From assembly GCA_035302345.1 (NCBI GenBank), contig DATGSS010000021.1, positions 1 to 13,670 on the forward strand: a stretch of DNA of 13,670 nucleotides, written 5' to 3'. The position numbers and the translations under genes are program-made. Positions 6,215 through 13,670 of this stretch are shown piece after piece (the stretch's first letter is position 1; every line of letters starts with the position of its first letter). This DNA is from Paenalcaligenes sp035302345. Lineage in GTDB: Bacteria; Pseudomonadota; Gammaproteobacteria; Burkholderiales; Burkholderiaceae_B. The notes under the pieces were generated by a model. That model was not told the DNA's origin, ran no database searches, and was given only the letters and a program-made list of their open reading frames with translations.

Positions 6215-7087
6215 ATGTGGATTCCTTTTCTTTTTGTTTTTCTGTTTTCTACCGGTTTTTCTGCGGCCGAATTTGGAGTCCGAGATGCGGGCCCCTTTAT
6301 GTTGCTACTGATGCGCAGCCTGTTAACAATGCCATTATTGCTTTTATTATTGGCGTTTAGAAAACAAAAAGCGCAATGGGGAAATCGTCGTTCGCAAGCG
6401 CAACAAATGGGGGTGGGAGTATTATTGCATGGGGCCTATTTAGGCGGCGTGTTTGCAGCCATTCAAGCAGGTATGGCTCCCGGTGTGACGGCTTTATTGG
6501 TGACCATGCATCCACTATTAACTGCGGTGCTATCCAAGCCAATTTTTGGAGTCAAGTTATCTGCGCAGCAATGGCTTAGTTTTTTGATCGGTGCAGTGGG
6601 TGCCGCGCTAGTGCTTGGGGGTGGGCTTGATGTAGTAAACGATCAATACCACCTTAGCGGGGTGGGCCTGGTGTGGTGTTTGATTTCACTGGTCGGGATT
6701 TCATTTGCTACTTTGTGGCAAAAGAAAATGGATCAAGCCATGGGCCAAGTAGAGGGATTATTTTTTCAATATTTCGGTGCGTTTTTTGTGTTTTTGTTAG
6801 CCTGTCTCTTGACCCAAGATTTTCGCATAGAATTTACACTGTCACTGTGGCTAACATTGGCTTGGTTAGTATTAGCCATATCCATTGGCGCCATTTGGTT
6901 TCTAATGATTATGCTAAAACGAGGCGAGGCCCACCAAGTAGCCCGCATGTTCTTCTTGGTTCCGCCCTTGGCTGCCTTGCAGGCTTGGATCTTATTTGGA
7001 GAACAGTGGAATATACTCATGCTGATCGGTGCGGTTCTTATATTGGGTGGGCTGTTATTGGGCCGCGAGAAAAAAACGTATAATTAA
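6215..7087 (+). CDS. EamA/DMT superfamily permease
   Basis: Inner-membrane transporter of the drug/metabolite family with two EamA repeats (residues about 2-135 and 148-285) and about ten predicted helices; 290 residues, a normal size. Diagnostic stretches are LFSTGFSAAEFGVRDAGPF...LLMRSLL in helix 1-2, GVTALLVTMHPLLTAVLSKPIFG in the first repeat, and a second-repeat end with MFFLVPPLAALQAWILFGE and LILGGLLLG. Substrate cannot be predicted; members export amino acids, nucleosides or other small metabolites. The ATG at 6215 begins exactly where helix 1 should, yet no Shine-Dalgarno sequence precedes it and no upstream in-frame start exists, so a very short leader is likely (AT-rich TATATT at 6181-6186 could be a -10). 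The gene is 77 bp upstream of the Kch-like channel gene. Confidence 0.9.
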   Translation: MWIPFLFVFLFSTGFSAAEFGVRDAGPFMLLLMRSLLTMPLLLLLLAFRKQKAQWGNRRSQAQQMGVGVLLHGAYLGGVFAAIQAGMAPGVTALLVTMHPLLTAVLSKPIFGVKLSAQQWLSFLIGAVGAALVLGGGLDVVNDQYHLSGVGLVWCLISLVGISFATLWQKKMDQAMGQVEGLFFQYFGAFFVFLLACLLTQDFRIEFTLSLWLTLAWLVLAISIGAIWFLMIMLKRGEAHQVARMFFLVPPLAALQAWILFGEQWNILMLIGAVLILGGLLLGREKKTYN

Positions 7088-7112
7088 ATTTCCTGAGTAG
7101 GCCCAATACTGT

Positions 7113-7140
7113 TTGTAATGGTCGCACCATAACCAATAAT
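7113..7140 (+). promoter_or_regulatory. Candidate sigma-70 promoter of kch with inverted repeat in the spacer
   Basis: TTGTAA (7113-7118) and AATAAT (7135-7140) are separated by 16 bp, placing the start point about 7147 and leaving a short leader to the ATG. The inverted repeat ATGGT-CGC-ACCAT (7118-7130) falls within the spacer and could be an operator. Based on consensus match only. Confidence 0.35.
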
Positions 7141-7164
7141 AATTCGTTTGATTTAGGGAGCCCA

Positions 7165-8373
7165 ATGCATTTTTTACATACAGTGATCCATCGATTTACC
7201 ATTTTATTTAGTGCTCCCAGGTTCCTGTCTTTATTAACCATGATCAATGGGTTGTGGTTGATAGCACCTATTGTGCAAGCCTATAGCCGCCATATTGATT
7301 GGCGCACCCATGGTTTTACCGAATGGCTGCAATCACTGGGGTTTATACAGCTATTAGACCTGCCGCGGTTCTCATTAGGCATTATTCTAATTGGCTTGGG
7401 TATTTCTTTATCATTTCGTTCACGTATTGCCTGGTTATTTAGCGTTTTGATTCTTTCATTGCTGATATTGATTGATATCAGCATGGGTGTGAAATACCTT
7501 TGGCACGCTTTGTATTCTATTACTTTATTAGTGCTGTTGTTGCATGCCTGGAGGGGGTTTACTAATCACAGCACAACTAACACCAGTGCAATTGCGTTAT
7601 TTAGTATTGTTGTTTTGGCAGCGTATTCTGTTTTAGGAACGCTTTACTTAGGTGATCACTACAAACCTAAAATCGATGATCCTTTTACCGCCTTGTATTT
7701 TTCTATGATCAGCATGGCTACGGTGGGCTATGGTGATATAGTGCCGGTGACCGTTGAGGCACGGATGTTTACCATCAGTATTGTGGTTTTTGGGATCACC
7801 ATTTTCACTACCTCGGTGGTTTATGTTGCTGGCGCATTAGTGCGTGATACACAAGAAATTGTTCAAAAGAGGTTGTTGCGGATGAAAAATCATTATGTGA
7901 TTGTGGGTACCTCCTTGCTCGCACAATATGTTTACCAAGGATTAAAAAGACGCAAAATGAATGTGATGGTGGTTTGCCCGGAAGATCAGCGCAATTTGTA
8001 TCCTGCAGATGCGGCCGTGGTGACTGGTGAAATGAGCTCCATCACCACTCTTGAGCAGGCCTCGGTCAAAGATGCGCAGTGTGTGATGGCGCTCGAGGAT
8101 AATGATGCAGAAAACACCTATATATTGTTAGCAGTTAATGAAATCGCCGGCAATGTTAAAACCGTGACCATCATTAATGAGGAAAGCAATCGCAAAAAAA
8201 TAGGCTTGTTGCGCGCTGATTTTTCATTTTCTTTGACCGAATTGGGGGGTGAGATTCTCATGCGGGTACTCAATGGAGAAAATATAGACAGTACGATGAT
8301 CGGCGAGCTATTAATCGGCCACACCCAAGACAATACCCAGCCCCCCGCCAAGGGGGCAGCTGATGTCTCCTGA
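7165..8373 (+). CDS. kch: Kch-like potassium channel with RCK (TrkA-N) domain
   Basis: Inner-membrane K+ channel, 402 residues (E. coli Kch 417). Hydrophobic helices fill residues 1-165, without the arginine ladder of a voltage sensor. The pore and filter follow (TVGYGDIVP, Thr186-Asp191 the key part), then the last helix (ARMFTISIVVFGITIF). From about Met240 comes a cytoplasmic RCK/TrkA-N domain starting NHYVIVGTSLLA, with EDNDAENTYILLAVNEI and EILMRVLNGENI matching E. coli Kch (DNDADNAF..., SEILARVLNGEEI). The RCK domain probably gates the pore by ligand or by assembly state. AGGGAG (7155-7160) supports the ATG. An internal ATG at 7882 with its own AGAGG could make free RCK domain. crcB starts 25 bp downstream, suggesting an operon. 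Confidence 0.92.
   Translation: MHFLHTVIHRFTILFSAPRFLSLLTMINGLWLIAPIVQAYSRHIDWRTHGFTEWLQSLGFIQLLDLPRFSLGIILIGLGISLSFRSRIAWLFSVLILSLLILIDISMGVKYLWHALYSITLLVLLLHAWRGFTNHSTTNTSAIALFSIVVLAAYSVLGTLYLGDHYKPKIDDPFTALYFSMISMATVGYGDIVPVTVEARMFTISIVVFGITIFTTSVVYVAGALVRDTQEIVQKRLLRMKNHYVIVGTSLLAQYVYQGLKRRKMNVMVVCPEDQRNLYPADAAVVTGEMSSITTLEQASVKDAQCVMALEDNDAENTYILLAVNEIAGNVKTVTIINEESNRKKIGLLRADFSFSLTELGGEILMRVLNGENIDSTMIGELLIGHTQDNTQPPAKGAADVS
7882..8373 (+). other. Possible internal translation start giving a free RCK domain from kch
   Basis: The ATG for Met240 of the Kch-like protein is preceded by AGAGG (7868-7872) at nine bases and would give a 163-residue soluble RCK domain in the same frame. From memory, E. 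coli kch also yields a free RCK domain from its Met240. The overlap with the full gene is intended; this is an alternative product, not a separate gene. Confidence 0.45.
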
Positions 8374-8398
8374 GATATCGGGCCATTAGGAGAACGCC

Positions 8399-8782
8399 AT
8401 GTTTAAAGCGCTTATGAGCATCGCCGTGGGCTCATCTCTAGGGGGTATATTGCGCTGGGGGCTTAGCGTTAAATTTAATGCCCTGTGGTCTGTAATGCCT
8501 TTGGGTACCTACTTGGCTAATGTTATTGCGGGCTATATCGCTGGTCTCGCTTTAGCATTTTTTAGTCAACTGCCTGGCCTTAGCGCTGAGTGGCGATTGT
8601 TCTTGTTGACCGGGTTTTGCGGAGCGCTATCAACATTTTCTACATTTTCGATCGAGGTGGTAGAAAGCTTTCAAAACGATCGCGTATTGGCGGGATTTGT
8701 CATTATTTTCTTACACCTATTTAGTTCATTATTAATGACTTATTTAGGTTTTTTAACTTATCAGTATTGGCAATCCTCTTAA
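8399..8782 (+). CDS. crcB: Fluoride channel CrcB/Fluc
   Basis: Small inner-membrane fluoride channel that works as an antiparallel dimer and lets F- leave the cytoplasm. The 127 residues (E. coli CrcB 127) form four helices. Family residues are visible: Arg19 in GGILRWGLS, Asn41 in PLGTYLANVIAG, and GFCGALSTFSTFSIE with Phe80 and Phe83 (the Phe box) and the central Na+-site region. Nothing is missing. AGGAG (8388-8392) lies six bases before the ATG. The gene is 25 bp after kch, so cotranscription is likely. I see no fluoride riboswitch in front of it, and the gap is too short for one. Confidence 0.96.
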   Translation: MFKALMSIAVGSSLGGILRWGLSVKFNALWSVMPLGTYLANVIAGYIAGLALAFFSQLPGLSAEWRLFLLTGFCGALSTFSTFSIEVVESFQNDRVLAGFVIIFLHLFSSLLMTYLGFLTYQYWQSS

Positions 8783-8873
8783 CCGTCACGCGGGCAGTGT
8801 TGGCTGTGAGAATAAAAAAGCAGCCCGTTTCAATATTGACTGATTTTTTTCGTAGGAAGACCGAGGGAAAACT

Positions 8874-10556
8874 ATGAATGACCAGAAACAAAGTGTCGCT
8901 CAGCTGATGGTGCAGTGTTTAGAAAATGAGGGAGTAGAGTATGTATTTGGTATTCCGGGCGAAGAAAATATCAAGTTAGTACGCGCTTTGACGGCATCAG
9001 ACAAAATACGTTTTATTTTAGTGCGCCATGAGCAGGGCGCTTCTTTTATGGCGGATATTTACGGGCGCTTAACCGGGCGTGCCGGGGTGTGTACAGCGAC
9101 ATTAGGGCCCGGGGCTATTAATCTTTTATTGGGTACTGCTGATGCTCAGACTGATTCTAGCCCGCTGGTGGCGATTAGCGCCCAGGTCGGTTTAAATCGC
9201 ATTTATAAAGAATCACATCAGATTGTTGATTTGGTGGCCATGTTTCGCCCGGTGACAAAATGGGCTGATATGGCAGTGACTGCACAAGCCGTGCCCGAGA
9301 TGATCCGCCAGGCATTTCAAATGGCCCAGGCCGAACGCCCAGGGGCGAGCTATTTAGCTATCCCTGAGGACATCGAGGCCGCCCAGGTGCCGACAGCTTT
9401 AAAACCATTGCCCATAGCACCTTTACCTAAAAGCTATCCCGATGCGCAGGCTATTGCTCAGGCAGTGGCTACTTTGAGCCAGGCGCATAGGGTCGTGATT
9501 TTAGCTGGGCATGGGGTGGCGCGTACTGGGGCCAGCGGGGCTTTGTCGGCCTTTGCCCAACGCTTTGAAATCCCGGTTGCCACCACCTTTATGGGCAAGG
9601 GGGTGATCAGCGATCGTCACCCAGAGTCATTGGGTGTGATTGGTTTTATGCGCCATGATTATGAAAACTTTGCCTTTGATCAGGCCGATGTGATCTTGTC
9701 AGTGGGCTATGAATTGCAAGAGTTCGCACCCATAAGGATTAACCCACTAAAAGATAAAACAATTATTCATCTCAATACATTTTTACCCGACGTGGATGCT
9801 CATTATGATCCTCAGGTGAGTATTATCGCGGATATACCTGTGGCTTTGCAGGGTTTGCATGCGGCTCTTGAGGCGGCTCTGGGTGAGGCAACGATGGCTG
9901 ATCAGAGTGTGGCGAATGCCGCTTTAATTCGAGGCCTTTTACGAGACGAGTTGCAGTCAGGCCAAAAGAGCGATGACTTTCCGCTCAAGCCCCAGCGCGT
10001 GGTGGCTGATATTCGTGCAGCTTTGGGTGATGAGGATATTGTGTTGGCCGATACCGGTGCCATTAAAATGTGGATGGCCCGTTTATACCCAACTTATAGC
10101 CCTTTGAGTTGTATTGTTTCTAATGGTCTTTCGACCATGGCTTTTGCATTGCCAGGAGCAATTGGGGCGCATTTAGCCTGTCCGGATAAAAAGATTCTGG
10201 CGGTAATGGGTGATGGCAGTTTTTTAATGAATTCACAAGAAATAGAAACAGCCGTGCGTGAAAATATACCGCTAAAAGTTTTGGTGTGGGTGGATAATAG
10301 TTACGGACTAATCAAATGGAAAATGGATATCGAAGAGGGCGCTCATGATAGCGTAGATTTTGGCAATCCAGATTTTGTGCAATACGCCCAAAGCTTTGGT
10401 GCTCAGGGTTATGAGGTACAAAGCGCCGAGCAGCTTTTACCCACATTGCGACAGGCGCTAAGCGAATCCGGGGTATCTGTGATCGCGTGTCCTGTGGATT
10501 ATGCTGAAAATATGAAACTAGTGGAAAAGCTAGGCGAGCTGACCATCGCCCTTTAA
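8874..10556 (+). CDS. alsS: Acetolactate synthase, catabolic (AlsS/BudB-like), thiamine-diphosphate dependent
   Basis: Condenses two pyruvate molecules to 2-acetolactate and CO2, in the cytoplasm. The 560 residues have the three-domain TPP enzyme layout: N-terminal pyrimidine-binding domain (about 6-170) with catalytic Glu53 in VRHEQGASF and TLGPGAINLLLG; central domain (about 190-325); C-terminal domain with GDGS (446-449) and Asp474-Asn475 closing the diphosphate and Mg site (VDNSYGLIKWK). The central part reads VGYELQEFAP...DKTIIHLN, as in AlsS, in place of the RFDDR-type FAD-binding stretch of IlvB enzymes, so it should be FAD-free. No ilvN-type regulatory subunit and no acetolactate decarboxylase gene is adjacent. 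GAGGGA (8863-8868) supports the start. It is 91 bp after crcB and convergent with the ABC genes. Other TPP decarboxylases are less likely; exact substrate remains inferred. Confidence 0.85.
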   Translation: MNDQKQSVAQLMVQCLENEGVEYVFGIPGEENIKLVRALTASDKIRFILVRHEQGASFMADIYGRLTGRAGVCTATLGPGAINLLLGTADAQTDSSPLVAISAQVGLNRIYKESHQIVDLVAMFRPVTKWADMAVTAQAVPEMIRQAFQMAQAERPGASYLAIPEDIEAAQVPTALKPLPIAPLPKSYPDAQAIAQAVATLSQAHRVVILAGHGVARTGASGALSAFAQRFEIPVATTFMGKGVISDRHPESLGVIGFMRHDYENFAFDQADVILSVGYELQEFAPIRINPLKDKTIIHLNTFLPDVDAHYDPQVSIIADIPVALQGLHAALEAALGEATMADQSVANAALIRGLLRDELQSGQKSDDFPLKPQRVVADIRAALGDEDIVLADTGAIKMWMARLYPTYSPLSCIVSNGLSTMAFALPGAIGAHLACPDKKILAVMGDGSFLMNSQEIETAVRENIPLKVLVWVDNSYGLIKWKMDIEEGAHDSVDFGNPDFVQYAQSFGAQGYEVQSAEQLLPTLRQALSESGVSVIACPVDYAENMKLVEKLGELTIAL

Positions 10557-10623
10557 AGGCTAGTGTGCCACCGTTATGGCTCCAATTTAGCGCTAGGTTT
10601 AAAAAACTAAAGTCAGGTTGGGA

Positions 10624-11478
10624 CTAGGCTGGCGGGCTGATCTGTGCTTTTAGGCGTCGGCTGCCGCGCTGCAAGAGCGATAAACACAGTAAAAATAACG
10701 CAGAAAATGCAATTAGCACGGTAGCCACCGCTAAAATACTGGGGTTGATTTGTTCGCGCAGACCAGAAAACATCTCGCGGGGGATTGTTTTTTGTTCTGG
10801 GCCTGCTAGAAATAGCACAATAATAATTTCATCGAATGACGTGATAAAGGCAAATATTGCCCCTGTGATGATCCCAGGGCGAATGGCAGGAAACACCACC
10901 GTTCGAAAGGCATGCCAGGGGGATGCCCCCAGGCTCAACGCGGCCCGATAAAAAGCGGGATCCAGTCCTGTTAAGGTTGCGGTGACTGTAATCACTACAA
11001 AAGGGATGCCCAAGGTGGCGTGGGCCAGTATCAGCCCGGTAAAAGAGCTGGTTAGGTTAAAAGGCGCATAAAAGAAAAACATGCCTGCGGCCAAGATAAT
11101 AACGGGCACTATCATCGGGGACAGTAGTAATGCGGTTATCAAACGACGCCCTGGCATGTGTGGCTGGCTCAGCCCCAAAGCACCCAAGGTGCCGAGTGTA
11201 GTTGCCAGCAGTGTGGCGCAACCACCGATTAAAAAACTATTACGAATGGCCAAATGCCAGTTAGATGCATCGTATAGTTGTTGATACCAACGCAGTGAAA
11301 AGGCCTCGGGCTCTAAACGCAGCATTTCGGGGGTAATACTAAAAAAGGGTTCGCTGTTAAAGGATAAGGGGATGATGATAATCAAAGGAAAAATTAAAAA
11401 CAGCAAGACTAATGCTGCAATTAAATTCAGCAGCCATTGACCTAACCGATGAGACAGAGAATAACGCGCGGGATTCAT
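10624..11478 (-). CDS. ABC transporter permease, PotC type
   Basis: Second membrane subunit of a spermidine/putrescine-type (PotABCD-like) importer. The 284 residues contain six hydrophobic segments beginning near residue 16. The EAA loop that docks the ATPase is visible at about 178-205 (YRAALSLGASPWHAFRTVVFP), as are LSLRWYQ-like FSLRWYQQLYD and the SFDEIIIVLFLAG stretch typical of PotC/PotI proteins. It starts 12 bp after the stop of the PotB-type permease and has only a weak ribosome-binding site, so translation is probably coupled to that gene. It is the last gene of the - strand operon and is convergent with the acetolactate synthase; I see no convincing terminator between them. Substrate is not determinable: polyamine, or another organic solute. 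Confidence 0.92.
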   Translation of the reverse strand: MNPARYSLSHRLGQWLLNLIAALVLLFLIFPLIIIIPLSFNSEPFFSITPEMLRLEPEAFSLRWYQQLYDASNWHLAIRNSFLIGGCATLLATTLGTLGALGLSQPHMPGRRLITALLLSPMIVPVIILAAGMFFFYAPFNLTSSFTGLILAHATLGIPFVVITVTATLTGLDPAFYRAALSLGASPWHAFRTVVFPAIRPGIITGAIFAFITSFDEIIIVLFLAGPEQKTIPREMFSGLREQINPSILAVATVLIAFSALFLLCLSLLQRGSRRLKAQISPPA

Positions 11479-11490
11479 GGCAAAGCAGCA

Positions 11491-12753
11491 CTAATATAAA
11501 TGCATTTTGGTAGTACCTATGAGCCGTTCATAGACCCAATAAAGGCTCAAAATGGTGACAAGCAATAACCCGCCTAGTGCCGCAGCTAACCCCCAGTTAT
11601 TGGATTCCTGCATATGAAAGGCAATGAGGTTGGCAATCATTTGTCCATCGGTACCGCCTAGCAGGGCCGGGGTGATGTAATAACCGATAGAAATGATGAA
11701 TACCAATAACGCTCCTGCGCTTAGGCCTGGCACTGAAAGGGGGAGGTACACTTTTAAAAAAGCCTGGATAGGCCGCGCGCCCATGGAAAGAGCTGCTTGC
11801 ATATAGGCAGGATTGATGCCCCGCATCACACTGAATAAAGGCAGCACCATAAATGGCAGCAAGATATGGGTCATGGCCAAGACGGTAGAAAACCGCGTAT
11901 AAAGCAGCTCTAGCGGTGTATCCACCAGCCCGATCCAGACGAGCGCGCGGTTAATGATGCCGTTGCTTTGCAGCAGGGTCATCCAGGCAGCAGTGCGTAC
12001 CAGCAAAGAGGTCCAAAAGGGCAGCAGTACAAAAATCAGTAGCAGGTTGCGTACTGCGGGACGAGCACGAGCCAGCACATAGGCTAATGGGTAGCCTAAT
12101 AAGGCACATAATAATGTGATCAGAGCTGCCATGCCCAGGGTTTTGGCATACAGTTGCAAATAAATACGTGTGTCTTGGCGCGCCTGTAATTGCCCCTGAG
12201 CATTACGCTCTAGATCTAATGCAGTCAGGTAATGGCTGTCTGTAAAGTTTCGGCTGGCCTGACGAATGGCCAGCCAGAGCTCGGGTTCCAACCATTGTGG
12301 GGCGGCTTGCGCCAGAAAGTCTTGGGCTTGTTGTGTGCTGCCAGGCAAGGCGGCCGTCCGTAAACTGCGTGCGGTACGATTAATGGTGCTGGTGGCACCC
12401 ACAAAGTGGCGGTTGACAGCGGCCGCTAGTTTGCCGGCTTGACGGTTTTGTGCCAAGGCCTGTAATTCATGCGTAAAGGTCTGCATGGCGTCAGTAGGCG
12501 GCTGACTATGATCCGTCCATTGTGCCAGTGCGGCGCTAGTCTGCGGGATGAGCTGGCCAATGCCATCATTATGGACACTGCGATAAAGCATATGGCTGAG
12601 TGGGGCCACAAAATTGAACACAATGAAAAGCAATAACGGCAAAACCAACCACAAAGCACGTCGCTGCAATTGACGGCGATTGCGGCGCTCATTGTGCCGC
12701 ACTTTTAATGACAGCGTCGGGGGCGGTGTAGGATTATCGCAAGAGCCATTCAT
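11491..12753 (-). CDS. ABC transporter permease, PotB type, with a long periplasmic loop
   Basis: First membrane subunit of the importer. It has 420 residues against about 280-300 for E. coli PotB. After helix 1 (about 33-58) a 145-residue loop (about 57-202), predicted periplasmic, precedes the normal permease core, which begins at IYLQLYAKTLGMAALITLLCALLGYPLAYVLA. The EAA loop is at about 317-347 (YMQAALSMGARPIQAFLKVYLP). I know this long-loop form from many alpha- and betaproteobacterial permeases, so it is a subfamily feature, not a fusion. The start at 12753 overlaps the binding protein gene by 20 bp and has AGGAGA about eight bases upstream on this strand. A basic, proline-rich N-terminal tail (NERRNRRQLQRR) precedes helix 1, consistent with a cytoplasmic N-terminus. 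Confidence 0.93.
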   Translation of the reverse strand: MNGSCDNPTPPPTLSLKVRHNERRNRRQLQRRALWLVLPLLLFIVFNFVAPLSHMLYRSVHNDGIGQLIPQTSAALAQWTDHSQPPTDAMQTFTHELQALAQNRQAGKLAAAVNRHFVGATSTINRTARSLRTAALPGSTQQAQDFLAQAAPQWLEPELWLAIRQASRNFTDSHYLTALDLERNAQGQLQARQDTRIYLQLYAKTLGMAALITLLCALLGYPLAYVLARARPAVRNLLLIFVLLPFWTSLLVRTAAWMTLLQSNGIINRALVWIGLVDTPLELLYTRFSTVLAMTHILLPFMVLPLFSVMRGINPAYMQAALSMGARPIQAFLKVYLPLSVPGLSAGALLVFIISIGYYITPALLGGTDGQMIANLIAFHMQESNNWGLAAALGGLLLVTILSLYWVYERLIGTTKMHLY

Positions 12754-13670
12754 GGAATTTCTCTCCTAGACTCTCGCCGTAGTCCGCCCAGAATAAACCA
12801 TCTGCCTTTAGGCCAACCTCTAAATGCGAACTGGGTAGATAGGGCAGCACTTGTTCGTCAACCTGATCAAGAGAAGACTGCCGGGTGGGGCCATAGGCAA
12901 CATCTTCAAAGCCAGCTAATGGCTGTGTCCCAGTCGTAAAGGCAACAAAATCCATAGCCTGGTCTAAATGAGGGGTGCCTTTGACGATGCCCCAAGCATC
13001 CATATCGTAAATATGACCGTCCCAGACAATGGTAAAGTGTTTGCCCTCTTTGGCCATGGCATCGTAGAAGCGGCCATGTGCGGATTGTACTAATACCGCA
13101 CCGCCATCGTTGAGTAATTGCGGGGCCTGCGACCAGCTGTCAAACCAAACTATTTGGTCTTTGATGGAATCTAGCTTGGCAAATGCGCGTGCCTGCCCCT
13201 CGTCGGTGGCCAGGACCTCGTATATCTCTTCTGCAGGCACCCCATCAGCCAACAGAGCCCACTCCAGGTTTACCTGGGGGCGTTTGCGTAAACCCCGTTT
13301 CCCGGGGATTTCATCCACTGCAAAAAAATCCTCGATGCTTTCTATCTGGGTATCTTGTAGCGCCTCAGAGTCATAGGCAAAAACAGTACTCCATAACATT
13401 TGACCCACACCACACTCATTTTCTAGGGCATCGGGTAAAAAATCATCAGCAGCGGCGCGGCCATCATTAGCGGGCAGGAGCACATCCAGCGGGATCTCTT
13501 CGAGCAGTCCCTCGGCGCAAGCACGCTCTAGGTCAATGGTTTCAATATCAACCACATCCCATTGCACGCGTCCTGATTCTACCTGTGCTTTGATCTCGGC
13601 AATGCCCCCCGAGTAGCTTTCAAAAAGCACTTGTTGATCAGTCTGTTCCATAAACGGAATGATTTGGTGT
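12734..13670 (-). CDS. ABC transporter substrate-binding protein, PotD/PotF type, N-terminus outside the window
   Basis: Periplasmic solute receptor of the same importer (COG0687). The frame is open to the right edge: beyond the Met at 13651 the codons read HQIIPF, matching the ...P-F-M-E..T family start of the mature protein, so that Met is internal and the signal peptide lies outside. About 311 residues are present out of an expected 340-360. Recognisable stretches are ESYSGGIAEIKAQVESG, WDVVDIETIDLERACAEGLLE, the central VFAYDSEAL, FPGKRGLRK-like IPGKRGLRKRPQ, and a GPTRQSSLDQV region near the C-terminus. The last 20 bp overlap the PotB-type gene. The ATPase gene, often next to these, is not in the window and may lie beyond the right edge. 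Confidence 0.9.
   Translation of the reverse strand, partial: HQIIPFMEQTDQQVLFESYSGGIAEIKAQVESGRVQWDVVDIETIDLERACAEGLLEEIPLDVLLPANDGRAAADDFLPDALENECGVGQMLWSTVFAYDSEALQDTQIESIEDFFAVDEIPGKRGLRKRPQVNLEWALLADGVPAEEIYEVLATDEGQARAFAKLDSIKDQIVWFDSWSQAPQLLNDGGAVLVQSAHGRFYDAMAKEGKHFTIVWDGHIYDMDAWGIVKGTPHLDQAMDFVAFTTGTQPLAGFEDVAYGPTRQSSLDQVDEQVLPYLPSSHLEVGLKADGLFWADYGESLGEKFHEWLLR

Noticed and set aside
8340..8360. C5/G5 hairpin at the 3' end of kch
   Set aside because: CCCCC...GGGGG can pair, but it lies in coding sequence and no T tract follows, so it is not called as a terminator.
8374..8398. Fluoride riboswitch before crcB
   Set aside because: Only 25 bp separate kch and crcB, too short for the riboswitch, and no matching motif is seen.
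8791..8848. Terminator between crcB and the acetolactate synthase gene
   Set aside because: CGGGC/GCCCG and GGCTG/CAGCC pairings are short, mutually exclusive and not followed directly by a T run, so read-through into the synthase gene is possible.
10557..10623. Bidirectional terminator between the convergent synthase and permease genes
   Set aside because: Only short AT-rich pairing (TTTAG/CTAAA) is visible; no GC-rich stem with a T tail on either strand.
1..13670. Mobile element, CRISPR array, toxin-antitoxin or phage defence system
   Set aside because: No transposase, integrase, spaced direct repeats, small toxin/antitoxin pair or defence-type domain was seen; every gene but the small lipoprotein fits a common chromosomal family.

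Overview
The window looks like ordinary chromosome from a Gram-negative proteobacterium. Base composition is balanced, roughly half GC by eye. The FdnGHI-type formate dehydrogenase, FdhE, Kch, CrcB and a lipoprotein with a classical lipobox all fit Beta- or Gammaproteobacteria. The long-loop PotB-type permease is most familiar to me from Burkholderiales such as Alcaligenaceae, so a low-GC member of that group is my best guess. This is inference only.

Layout from left to right. (1) The 3' part of a respiratory formate dehydrogenase operon, on +: iron-sulfur beta subunit (cut by the left edge), cytochrome b gamma subunit, a strong terminator hairpin, then the maturation factor fdhE with its own terminator. 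(2) On -, cyanase (cynS), divergent from a 66-residue acidic lipoprotein on +. (3) On -, azlC-azlD (branched-chain amino acid exporter, 11-bp overlap) followed by a DUF924 gene. (4) A 372-bp gene-free stretch, then a Prx6-type peroxiredoxin on + with its own terminator. (5) A run of + genes: EamA/DMT permease, Kch-like potassium channel with an RCK domain, CrcB/Fluc fluoride channel, and an FAD-less catabolic-type acetolactate synthase. (6) Convergent on -, a PotD/PotB/PotC-type ABC importer: two permeases and a binding protein cut by the right edge. Its ATPase gene is not in the window.

How the genes work together. The fdh genes form one functional unit: periplasmic formate oxidation, electron transfer through the beta subunit's Fe-S clusters to gamma-subunit haem and the quinone pool, with FdhE needed for an active enzyme. 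azlC/azlD make a two-subunit exporter. kch and crcB are 25 bp apart and probably cotranscribed, which would couple a K+ channel to F- export. The three ABC genes make the membrane and binding parts of one importer. The other genes are single-function metabolic or stress loci.

I found no mobile element, CRISPR array, phage gene, tRNA or rRNA, and no convincing undescribed multi-gene system. The points most worth a second look are a probable internal start in kch that would release a free RCK domain, the kch-crcB pairing, a C-terminal second cysteine in the Prx6 protein, and an A9 slip site at the azlC/azlD overlap.
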